Shown here one piece after another: positions 1 to 5,788 of a stretch of DNA of 7,530 nt (the first letter of the stretch is position 1; each line of letters starts with the position of its first letter). The notes beneath the pieces are model-generated. The model was given only the letters and a program-made list of their open reading frames with translations. It was not told the DNA's origin and did not search any database. The translations under genes and the position numbers were made by a program. Where the stretch lies: contig JAOPWF010000156.1 of NCBI GenBank assembly GCA_025965815.1, forward strand, positions 1 through 7,530, in the 5' to 3' direction. This DNA comes from Mycobacterium sp. (GTDB lineage Bacteria; Actinomycetota; Actinomycetes; Mycobacteriales; Mycobacteriaceae).

Positions 1-31
1 GCGCGAAGCCCACGACGGCTATGTCTGTCAT
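1..31 (-). CDS. ltp4: Ltp4-like thiolase / lipid-transfer aldolase, N-terminal fragment
   Basis: Only ten codons are present before the left edge, reading MTDIAVVGFA from an ATG at 31-29. An AAGGA ribosome-binding site lies 5 nt upstream and overlaps the TAA stop of the DUF35 gene, so the two are almost certainly translated from one message. The VAVVGFA-type start is typical of thiolase-superfamily SCP-x/Ltp proteins. In M. tuberculosis the gene directly after Rv3521 is ltp4 (Rv3522). In Rhodococcus, ltp3 and ltp4 are needed to degrade C24-branched sterol side chains, probably as retro-aldolases. The name rests on the short N-terminus plus synteny; the catalytic part lies outside the window. 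Confidence 0.7.
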   Translation of the reverse strand, partial: MTDIAVVGFA

Positions 32-38
32 GGTGTCC

Positions 39-1034
39 TTACAGGTGGTGCTTGTAGGTGTCGTACTCGGCGTCGGGTTCACCGGTCGGCCGGAAGTACT
101 CGATGTTGTCGATGCCTGCCAGCCCCCACTCCTCGCGGGGCTTCCAGACCGCCTCGACCTTCATGCCCATCCGGACGTCGGCGGCGTCGATCTCCAGGAT
201 CAGATGCAGAAAGGGGATATCTGCCCCGTCGAGCAGGATGTACGCCGCGACGTACGGGGGTTTGATCTTCTGCCCCAGGAACGGGATGTTGATGATCGCG
301 AAGGTGGTGACGATGCCCTTGTCCGGCAGTTCCACCTCTTCGGTCGTCAGTTGTCCGGTGGCAGGATCGGCGCCGTGCGGCGGGAAGTAGACCTTGCCGT
401 TCTTGCCGGTACGGGCGCCGACCAGCCTGCCCTCCTTCAGCGCGCGCAGATACATGCTCTCTTCATGCGACGCGGAGTGCTGGATCTCGATGTTGACCGG
501 TGTCACCAGCATCGTGACCGGGTCGCGCTCGTCGGTATCCGACGGCACGTCCTCGGCGCGCTCGCCGAGCGCGAAGTAGGCGATGTCGGTGATCGCGCCC
601 ACCGGCTCGTCGGCCCAGTGCACGTGCACCCGCGTCCCGGCGCTGATCGACTCCGGGTCTCCAGCATCAACGGCGTGCAACATCGGGGTATGGGCGTCGT
701 CGAGCTTGATCAGCGCCCAGGCGAATGGACGGTCCAGCGGCTGACCCTCCAGCGGCGCCGGCTGCCACGTCCACGACTGCACGGTGCCGACACTGCTCAC
801 CGGTACGATCTCCGTCAGCTGTTCATAGGTCACGGGGTCGTACTCGGCAGGCGGCACGTGCACCCGCCCGTCGGATCCACGCACCCCGATCACACGGCGC
901 TCGCGGAGAGCGGTGAAGAACTGGCCGAGGACGGGGCCGACTGAACGGGTGTAGTCGAAAGACAACTTCAGCGGCGCTGAAAGGGGCGGCTCATGGTGAT
1001 CTATCGAGGCCGGGCGGCTTTGGCTGGCTGTCAC
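39..1034 (-). CDS. Tandem DUF35 OB-fold protein (Rv3521-like), likely Ltp partner
   Basis: A 331-residue protein with two DUF35-like units in tandem. Unit 1 is about residues 35-156 (ALRERRVIGVRGSDGRVHVPP... to ITDIAYFAL). Unit 2 is about 190-316 (YLRALKEGRLVGARTGKNGK... to IDNIEYFRP). DUF35 proteins normally pair a zinc ribbon with an OB fold and bind thiolase-like partners, as ChsH2 does with the Ltp2 aldolase in cholesterol degradation. This protein has no cysteine at all, so neither ribbon can hold zinc. I chose the GTG at 1034-1032 because an upstream ATG at 1106 would place the KstR operator inside the coding region. The chosen start lies 7 nt after a plausible -10 element, which fits a leaderless mRNA. 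The ltp4-like start follows the stop by 7 nt, suggesting one operon and a physical complex. The function is inferred from family and neighbours. Confidence 0.88.
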   Translation of the reverse strand: MTASQSRPASIDHHEPPLSAPLKLSFDYTRSVGPVLGQFFTALRERRVIGVRGSDGRVHVPPAEYDPVTYEQLTEIVPVSSVGTVQSWTWQPAPLEGQPLDRPFAWALIKLDDAHTPMLHAVDAGDPESISAGTRVHVHWADEPVGAITDIAYFALGERAEDVPSDTDERDPVTMLVTPVNIEIQHSASHEESMYLRALKEGRLVGARTGKNGKVYFPPHGADPATGQLTTEEVELPDKGIVTTFAIINIPFLGQKIKPPYVAAYILLDGADIPFLHLILEIDAADVRMGMKVEAVWKPREEWGLAGIDNIEYFRPTGEPDAEYDTYKHHL

Positions 1035-1070
1035 AGCATCGAGTAGAACAGGTTCTAACAATCGTGGCAA
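1035..1070 (-). promoter_or_regulatory. Predicted leaderless promoter of the DUF35-ltp4 operon
   Basis: Reading the minus strand, a TTGCCA -35 element (1070-1065) is followed by a 17-nt spacer and TCTACT (1047-1042). That hexamer differs from the mycobacterial TAnnnT -10 at its second base. Seven nt later comes the GTG start at 1034. No Shine-Dalgarno sequence is visible, so transcription probably begins at or very near the start codon. The KstR operator (1044-1057) covers the 3' half of the spacer and most of the -10, which would block RNA polymerase directly. Confidence 0.5.
1044..1057. promoter_or_regulatory. KstR operator between the DUF35 and LLM genes
   Basis: The 14-mer TAGAACAGGTTCTA matches the published KstR consensus TnnAACnnGTTnnA at every fixed position, and its arms are perfectly complementary apart from the two central bases. 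It lies in the 70-bp gap between two divergent genes, 9 nt upstream of the DUF35 GTG and 47 nt upstream of the LLM ATG, so one bound repressor could control both. KstR is the TetR-family repressor of cholesterol catabolism and is released by steroid CoA thioesters. The match is seen in the sequence; regulation is inferred. Confidence 0.88.
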
Positions 1071-1074
1071 GGAG

Positions 1075-1088
1075 CCGGCGTTTGCCGG
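1075..1088 (+). other. Small 5'-leader hairpin beside the LLM ribosome-binding site
   Basis: CCGGC (1075-1079) and GCCGG (1084-1088) can form a 5-bp GC stem with a 4-nt loop. Its 3' arm runs into the GGGGAGAGAGG ribosome-binding site of the LLM gene. It could slightly limit translation, but such short GC stems are common in this kind of genome. No regulatory role is claimed. Confidence 0.3.
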
Positions 1089-1104
1089 GGAGAGAGGCAG
1101 CAGC

Positions 1105-2136
1105 ATGAAGCTCGGACTCCAGCTGGGATATTGGGGCGCGCAGCCTCCGGAGAACGCTCCCGAACTCGTGGCGGCGGCCGAGGAGGCCGGCTACGACACC
1201 GTCTTCACCGCCGAAGCCTGGGGCTCGGACGCGTACACGCCGTTGGCCTGGTGGGGCTCGGCGACCCAGCGGATGCGGCTCGGCACCTCGGTGGTGCAAC
1301 TGTCCGCGCGCACCCCGACCGCCTGCGCGATGGCGGCGCTGACCCTGGACCACCTGTCCGGCGGCAGGCATGTGCTCGGCCTCGGCGTCTCGGGTCCGCA
1401 GGTGGTGGAGGGTTGGTACGGCCAGCCGTTCCCCAAGCCGCTGGCCCGCACCCGTGAGTACATCGACATCCTGCGTCAGGTCTGGGCCAGACAGCAACCG
1501 GTGGCCAGCGACGGTCAGCACTATCCGCTGCCGCTGACCGGTAGCGGCACAACGGGACTGGGCAAGACGCTGAAGCCGATAACCCACCCGCTGCGGGCCG
1601 ACATCCCGATCTTCCTCGGTGCGGAGGGTCCGAAGAACGTGGCGCTGGCGGCCGAAATCTGCGATGGCTGGCTGCCGATCTTCTACACGCCGCGACTGGC
1701 CGACATGTACAACGAATGGCTGGACGAAGGTTTCGCACGGCCGGGTGCACGGCGCAGCCGCGAAGACTTCGAGATCTGCGCGACGGCGCAGGTGGTCATC
1801 ACCGAGGACCGGTCCGCCGCCTTCGAGCACATCAAGCCGGTCCTGGCCCTGTACATGGGCGGCATGGGCGCCGAGGACACCAACTTCCACGCCGACGTCT
1901 ACCGGCGGATGGGCTACTCCGAGGTGGTCGACGAGGTGACCGCGCTCTTCCGCAGCGACCGCAAGGACAAGGCCGCCGAGGTCATCCCCGACGAACTGGT
2001 CGACGACGCCGTCATCGTGGGCGATATCGACTACGTCCGTAAGCAGATCGCCGTCTGGGAGGTGGCGGGTGTGACCATGATGGTCATCACCGGCCGTACC
2101 GCGGAGCAGGTCCGCGAGCTCGCAGCCCTGACCTGA
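1105..2136 (+). CDS. F420-dependent LLM-class oxidoreductase, Rv3520c family
   Basis: A 343-residue luciferase-like TIM-barrel protein of the coenzyme-F420-dependent type, close in length and sequence to Rv3520c. Visible family features are the barrel start MKLGLQLGYWG (1-11), FTAEAWGSDAY (34-44), the LDHLSGGRHVLGLGVSGPQVVEGWYG core (81-106) typical of F420 LLM enzymes, and IFLGAEGPKNVALAAE (169-184). The ATG is preceded by a strong purine-rich ribosome-binding site (GGGGAGAGAGG, 1087-1097). It diverges from the DUF35 gene across a KstR operator and lies 42 bp upstream of an acyl-CoA synthetase that has its own KstR site. Presumably it carries out an F420-linked redox step, or an oxidation, on a sterol or sterol-CoA intermediate. 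The substrate is unknown and F420 use is inferred from the family. Confidence 0.92.
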   Translation: MKLGLQLGYWGAQPPENAPELVAAAEEAGYDTVFTAEAWGSDAYTPLAWWGSATQRMRLGTSVVQLSARTPTACAMAALTLDHLSGGRHVLGLGVSGPQVVEGWYGQPFPKPLARTREYIDILRQVWARQQPVASDGQHYPLPLTGSGTTGLGKTLKPITHPLRADIPIFLGAEGPKNVALAAEICDGWLPIFYTPRLADMYNEWLDEGFARPGARRSREDFEICATAQVVITEDRSAAFEHIKPVLALYMGGMGAEDTNFHADVYRRMGYSEVVDEVTALFRSDRKDKAAEVIPDELVDDAVIVGDIDYVRKQIAVWEVAGVTMMVITGRTAEQVRELAALT

Positions 2137-2142
2137 CGACTG

Positions 2143-2178
2143 TTGCGGCGTGATTAGAACACGTTCTAGATTAGCCTG
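2143..2178 (+). promoter_or_regulatory. Predicted leaderless promoter of the FadD gene
   Basis: TTGCGG (2143-2148), an 18-nt spacer and TAGATT (2167-2172) form a good mycobacterial SigA-type promoter, with the -10 fitting TAnnnT. The GTG start follows the -10 by 6 nt and no Shine-Dalgarno sequence is present, so the mRNA probably starts at the GTG. The KstR operator sits in the spacer and overlaps the first two bases of the -10. Confidence 0.6.
2155..2168. promoter_or_regulatory. KstR operator upstream of the FadD gene
   Basis: The 14-mer TAGAACACGTTCTA fits TnnAACnnGTTnnA perfectly and has the same outer arms as the first site (TAGAAC and GTTCTA); the two 14-mers differ only in the two central bases. 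It fills most of the 42-bp gap between the LLM stop and the FadD start, and ends 10 nt before the GTG. This gives the synthetase its own KstR control instead of relying only on read-through from the LLM gene. Confidence 0.9.
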
Positions 2179-3729
2179 GTGACGACCGCCGGACTCTGGA
2201 ACATCGCGCAGGAACAACCCGACGCCGTGGCTGTGGTTGACGCCTTGGGCGGCACGTTGACCTACCACGGGCTGATCGAACGCGCCGACCGCTACGGCCG
2301 TGGTCTGCAGGGTATGGGCCTGCGGCCGGGCGACGTGCTGGTGATGCTGCTGCCCAACACGGTCGAGAACCTGGCGGTGTACTTCGCCGCGATGCAGACC
2401 GGTCTGTACATCGTCGCGGTGAACTGGCACCTCACCGGCCCGGAGATCGCCTACATCATCTCCGACAGCGGCGCCAAGGTGCTCGTCGCGCACGAGCGAT
2501 TCGCCGAGGCGGCCCGCGCGGCCGCTGACGAATCGGGCCTGCCGGCCGAGGGCCGGTTCGCGGCGGGATCGATCGACGGTTTCCAGGCGCTGGAGGACCT
2601 GGGCGCCGACGAACCCGCCGGCCGCCCCGACATCCGCACGCTCGGCGCGCCGATGCTCTACACGTCCGGCACCACCGGAAAGCCGAAAGGGGTGCGCCGC
2701 CCGCTCACCGGCGCCCACCCCGACGCCGTCCCGGTGGGCGCCATCGGATTCTTCTCGCTGTTCGGGCTCACTCCGTTCGACGGGCATGTGCACATCTGCA
2801 GCTCACCGCTGTATCACACTGCCGTGCTGAACTTTTCGGCCATCTCCATCCAGCTGGGTCACAAGGTCGTGCTGATGGACAAGTGGGACGCCGAGGAGAT
2901 GCTGCGCCTGATCGAGGAGCATCACGTCACCCACAGCCACATGGTGCCGACGCAGTTCCGCCGGTTGCTCGCGCTGCCCGAGGAAGTCCGCGCGAAATAC
3001 GACGTGTCCTCGCTGCGCAACGTGATCCATGGCGCCGCGCCGTGCCCGCCGGAGGTCATGCGGCAGATGCTGCAGTGGTGGGGTCCGGTGGTCACCGAGT
3101 ACTACGCCGCGACCGAAGGCGGCGGCAGCACCATCACCGCGCAGGAGTGGCTGCGGCGGCCCGGCTCGGTCGGGAAGGCGTGGCCGTATTCGGTCATCAA
3201 GGTCCACGACGAGGAGGGCAACGAGGTGCCGACCGGGGAGGTGGGGACCGTCTACATGCAGATGGGCGGATCCAGCTTCTCCTACCACAACGACGAGAAG
3301 AAAACTTTAGCGAGCCGCTCGGGTGACTTGTTCACCGTCGGCGACGTGGGCCACCTCGACGAGGACGGTTACCTGTATCTGCAGGATCGCAAGAGCAACA
3401 TGATCATCTCCGGTGGCGTCAACGTCTATCCCGCCGAGATCGAGAACGAACTGATCATGCATCCGAAGGTCATTGACATCGCGGTTTTCGGTGTGCCCGA
3501 CGAAGACTGGGGTGAGCAGATCAAGGCGGTGGTGCAGGCCGCCGACGGTGTGGTGCCCGACGACGCCCTGACGGCCGAACTGCTCGAATACGCGAAGAGC
3601 AGGCTGGCCAAATTCAAGCTGCCCCGCTCCATCGACTACATCGACACGATGCCGCGCGATCCGAACGGCAAGCTGTACAAACGCAAACTGCGCGACCCGT
3701 ACTGGGCTGATCGCGACGTCAAGATCTAG
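2179..3729 (+). CDS. FadD4-like acyl-CoA synthetase (ANL superfamily), KstR-boxed
   Basis: A 516-residue AMP-forming acyl-CoA synthetase with all core motifs: P-loop YTSGTTGKPKG (161-171), YYAATEG (308-314, A5 glutamate E313), VGDVGHLDEDGYLYLQDR (387-404), hinge/A8 region SNMIISGGVNVYPAEIE (406-422) and the A10 lysine in PNGKLYKRK (K498). It should activate a carboxylic acid through an acyl-AMP to a CoA thioester. Segments such as the AAPCP region (286-290), QWWGPVVTEYYA (299-310) and the AEEWL-like AQEWL (321-325) resemble mycobacterial FadD4 as I remember it. It differs clearly from FadD19, which should lie beyond the right edge, divergent from echA19. The GTG start fits the leaderless promoter. 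The substrate is probably a steroid side-chain or related acid, inferred only from the KstR site and neighbours. Confidence 0.92.
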   Translation: MTTAGLWNIAQEQPDAVAVVDALGGTLTYHGLIERADRYGRGLQGMGLRPGDVLVMLLPNTVENLAVYFAAMQTGLYIVAVNWHLTGPEIAYIISDSGAKVLVAHERFAEAARAAADESGLPAEGRFAAGSIDGFQALEDLGADEPAGRPDIRTLGAPMLYTSGTTGKPKGVRRPLTGAHPDAVPVGAIGFFSLFGLTPFDGHVHICSSPLYHTAVLNFSAISIQLGHKVVLMDKWDAEEMLRLIEEHHVTHSHMVPTQFRRLLALPEEVRAKYDVSSLRNVIHGAAPCPPEVMRQMLQWWGPVVTEYYAATEGGGSTITAQEWLRRPGSVGKAWPYSVIKVHDEEGNEVPTGEVGTVYMQMGGSSFSYHNDEKKTLASRSGDLFTVGDVGHLDEDGYLYLQDRKSNMIISGGVNVYPAEIENELIMHPKVIDIAVFGVPDEDWGEQIKAVVQAADGVVPDDALTAELLEYAKSRLAKFKLPRSIDYIDTMPRDPNGKLYKRKLRDPYWADRDVKI

Positions 3730-3732
3730 CAG

Positions 3733-4455
3733 TCAGTCGATCACGTGAGCGTCGCCGAAGGTCATCTCCACGTTGGCAGCGGACTGCGATACCAGCGCCC
3801 GTTTCGGCAAACCCAGCGATGCCAGCTCGGCGGCGTACGGGTGATCACCCAGCCACAGCTTCGCGCCCCCGATCCGTCCGCGCATCCCGGAAACCTTCAT
3901 CTCCCATGGGATTTCACGGGTGATCCCGTCGGTGTGCGAGTAGGTCCGCAGCACCTGGCCACGGGAGGTCAGCGCAGCCGGCGCGCTCAGTCCGCGACCG
4001 AACTCCATGCCTGCGATCAGTGCGCCGCCGATGCTCACGTCGAAGCCGAACTGGTTGCCGTCGCGAACGGTGAAGTCGGCCATCTCCTTGGGAAACCCCC
4101 AGATGCGTTGTCCGGCTTCCAAAGTGAAGGCCTGGTCGACCGGCAGATGATGGATGAACGCCGCCGCCGATGCCAGCGCCTGCGGGCCGCGGGCGTGCGA
4201 GCCGGGCTGGTTCACCATCACGCAGGTGCCGAACTCGTGGTACTGGCCGAGGTCCCCGTCGACGTAACGCATCAGCATCAGATTGACGATCGCCCGGCCC
4301 GGCAGGTATTCGCAGACGCGCAGTCCGCTGTAGTCGATCAGGCGCTGTGTCGGCGCGGCGGACACCGAGAACATCGCGCTATGCAAATTCGCGGTGCGCA
4401 CGCGGACCGGCATGGTAAGCACCGTGCCAGCGATGGTGTGTTGCGAGGTAGCCAT
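3733..4455 (-). CDS. Acetoacetate decarboxylase-like protein (Rv3519-like)
   Basis: A 240-residue protein with an acetoacetate-decarboxylase (ADC) fold signature and strong similarity to Rv3519 as remembered. In ADC a lysine forms a Schiff base with the substrate and a neighbouring lysine lowers its pKa. Here the matching segment is RIWGFPKEMADF (117-128), so K123 is kept but the next residue is glutamate. YHEFG (72-76) and YVDGD (64-68) resemble other ADC active-site stretches. The protein may be a non-decarboxylating ADC-family enzyme acting on a keto or enol sterol intermediate, but this is not established. I chose the ATG at 4455-4453 over one at 4485 because the latter overlaps the cyp142 start and adds residues absent from my memory of Rv3519. 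The gene ends 3 bp from the convergent FadD stop. Confidence 0.85.
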   Translation of the reverse strand: MATSQHTIAGTVLTMPVRVRTANLHSAMFSVSAAPTQRLIDYSGLRVCEYLPGRAIVNLMLMRYVDGDLGQYHEFGTCVMVNQPGSHARGPQALASAAAFIHHLPVDQAFTLEAGQRIWGFPKEMADFTVRDGNQFGFDVSIGGALIAGMEFGRGLSAPAALTSRGQVLRTYSHTDGITREIPWEMKVSGMRGRIGGAKLWLGDHPYAAELASLGLPKRALVSQSAANVEMTFGDAHVID

Positions 4456-4490
4456 GGGGCTCACTGTAATCCGAAGGGAAGCCATGACAA
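4456..4490 (-). promoter_or_regulatory. Predicted leaderless promoter of the Rv3519-like gene
   Basis: On the minus strand TTGTCA (4490-4485), one base from consensus TTGACA, is followed by a 16-nt spacer, TACAGT (4468-4463, fits TAnnnT) and 7 nt to the ATG at 4455. There is no Shine-Dalgarno sequence. The -35 overlaps the start codon of divergent cyp142, so the two genes' control regions are interlocked. No KstR box is visible here. Confidence 0.5.
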
Positions 4491-5716
4491 CCGTTGATAA
4501 TCCCGAGTCGCTTCGCTCCAGCCCGCCGACGATACCTGACGTCGACCTGGCCGACGGCCACTTCTACGCCGACGGCGGTGCGCGCGAGGCCTATCGCTGG
4601 ATGCGGGCCAACCAACCGGTATTCCGCGATCGCAACGGCCTCGCGGCGGCGGCGAGTTATCAGGCGGTGATCGACGCCGAGCGCCAGCCCGAGACCTTCT
4701 CCAGCGCCGGTGGTATTCGTCCCGAGCATCCGGGCATGCCCTACATGATCGACATGGATGATCCGGCACATCTGTTGCGGCGCAAGCTCGTCAACTCCGG
4801 GTTCACCCGTAAGCGGGTACGCGAGAAGGAGGGGTCGATCGGCGCGTTGTGCGACGCGCTGATCGACGCGGTGTGCGAGCGGGGGGAGTGCGACTTCGTT
4901 CGCGATATCGCGGCCCCGCTGCCGATGGCGGTGATCGGCGACATGCTGGGGGTGCGGCCCGAGGAACGCGGCATGTTGCTGAAGTGGTCCGACGACCTGG
5001 TGACCGGGTTGAGTTCGCAGGTCGACGAGATGACCGCCAAAGCGGTGATGGACGCGTTCGCCGCGTACACGGCGTTCACGATGGAAATCATTGCCAAGCG
5101 TCGCACCGAACCCACCGACGACCTCTTCAGCATCCTGGTGAATGCCGAGGTCGAGGGACAGCGGATGTCAGATGACGAAATCGTCTTTGAGACGTTGCTG
5201 ATCCTCATCGGTGGCGATGAGACCACCCGGCACACGCTGTCCGGCGGCACCGAACAACTGCTGCGCAACCACGATCAGTGGGGCCTGCTGGTGCGGGATC
5301 CGGCGTTGTTGCCGTCGGCAGTTGAGGAGATGCTGCGCTGGACGTCGCCGGTGAAGAACATGTGCCGCACGCTGACCGCTGACACGGAGTTCCACGGCAC
5401 ACAGTTGCGTGCCGGCGAGAAGATGATGTTGCTGTTCGAGTCGGCCAACTTCGACGAGTCGGTGTTCGGCGATCCGGAGAACTTCCGCATCGAGCGGAAC
5501 CCCAACAGCCACCTGGCATTCGGCTTCGGCACCCACTTCTGCCTCGGCAATCAGCTCGCGCGCCTGGAGCTGTCCATGATGACAACACGCCTGCTGCAGC
5601 GGCTACCCGATCTGCGTCTCGCCGACGATGCGGCGGTGCCGCTGCGACCGGCGAACTTCGTCAGCGGGCCGGAGTCGATGCCGGTGGTGTTCACGCCCAC
5701 CAAGCCGCTGAGCTAG
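4484..5716 (+). CDS. cyp142: Cytochrome P450 CYP142, sterol side-chain hydroxylase
   Basis: A 410-residue soluble P450. Seen directly: the I-helix oxygen-activation motif GGDETT (243-248), the K-helix EMLR (282-285, ExxR), and the haem loop FGFGTHFCLGNQ with the axial thiolate C353. Long stretches such as MDDPAHLLRRKLVN and PVKNMCRTLTADTEFHG closely match M. tuberculosis CYP142A1 (398 aa). CYP142 oxidises the C26/C27 terminal methyl of cholesterol and cholestenone to the acid, in parallel with CYP125. It takes electrons from a ferredoxin and reductase encoded elsewhere. The ATG at 4484 is chosen because AAGGGA (4474-4479) lies just upstream; the frame is open further back but that stretch overlaps the divergent Rv3519-like gene. 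The gene ends just before the left palindrome and converges with the DUF559 gene. Confidence 0.95.
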   Translation: MTTVDNPESLRSSPPTIPDVDLADGHFYADGGAREAYRWMRANQPVFRDRNGLAAAASYQAVIDAERQPETFSSAGGIRPEHPGMPYMIDMDDPAHLLRRKLVNSGFTRKRVREKEGSIGALCDALIDAVCERGECDFVRDIAAPLPMAVIGDMLGVRPEERGMLLKWSDDLVTGLSSQVDEMTAKAVMDAFAAYTAFTMEIIAKRRTEPTDDLFSILVNAEVEGQRMSDDEIVFETLLILIGGDETTRHTLSGGTEQLLRNHDQWGLLVRDPALLPSAVEEMLRWTSPVKNMCRTLTADTEFHGTQLRAGEKMMLLFESANFDESVFGDPENFRIERNPNSHLAFGFGTHFCLGNQLARLELSMMTTRLLQRLPDLRLADDAAVPLRPANFVSGPESMPVVFTPTKPLS

Positions 5717-5724
5717 GGCTTAAT

Positions 5725-5788
5725 TCGTCGAGTGTGAACCCACTGCGAAAATCCACCTGAATTTTCGCAACGGGTTCACGTTCGACGA
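5725..5788. repeat. Left palindrome flanking the DUF559 gene
   Basis: An imperfect inverted repeat with 28-nt arms (5725-5752 and 5761-5788) and an 8-nt loop. There are 24 Watson-Crick pairs, two G-T pairs (5732/5781, 5733/5780) and two mismatches (5742/5771, 5743/5770). It starts 8 bp after the cyp142 stop. Its right arm contains the last four sense codons and the TGA (5778-5776) of the DUF559 gene. The core is GTGTGAACCCAYTGCGAAA, shared with the right palindrome. It could fold in either transcript and act as a bidirectional terminator or mRNA-end protector, but no U-tract follows on either strand. Confidence 0.85.

Noticed and set aside
21..944. Plus-strand open frame opposite the DUF35 gene
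   Set aside because: It is a low-complexity shadow frame with no family features. The minus-strand frame has a clear repeated-domain protein.
1035..1106. Extending the DUF35 protein to the ATG at 1106
   Set aside because: The extension would encode the KstR operator and overlap the divergent LLM start. The GTG at 1034 fits promoter spacing and family length.
991..2793. Long minus-strand open frame (600 codons) across the LLM gene and the start of the FadD gene
   Set aside because: It lies opposite two clear enzymes, shows no recognisable domain, and is the usual stop-poor antisense frame of GC-rich DNA. It also crosses both KstR operators.
2179..3729. Calling the synthetase FadD19
   Set aside because: Its motifs and overall sequence differ from FadD19 as remembered. 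FadD19 in relatives is divergent from echA19, which would place it beyond the right edge.
4394..4483. Extending CYP142 upstream to 4394
   Set aside because: The extra 30 residues overlap the divergent Rv3519-like coding region, while the ATG at 4484 has its own ribosome-binding site and fits the known CYP142 N-terminus.
4488..4496. CAACCGTTG as a KstR half-site pair at the start of cyp142
   Set aside because: The AAC and GTT halves are one base apart, not two, and the flanking T and A are missing; it is probably coincidental coding sequence.
3745..4497. Plus-strand 250-codon frame opposite the Rv3519-like gene
   Set aside because: Antisense shadow of a recognisable conserved protein.
5725..5788. 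Left palindrome as an ordinary rho-independent terminator
   Set aside because: Neither strand has a T-run after the stem, and the related copy upstream of the DUF559 gene is not explained by termination alone. A secondary termination role remains possible.
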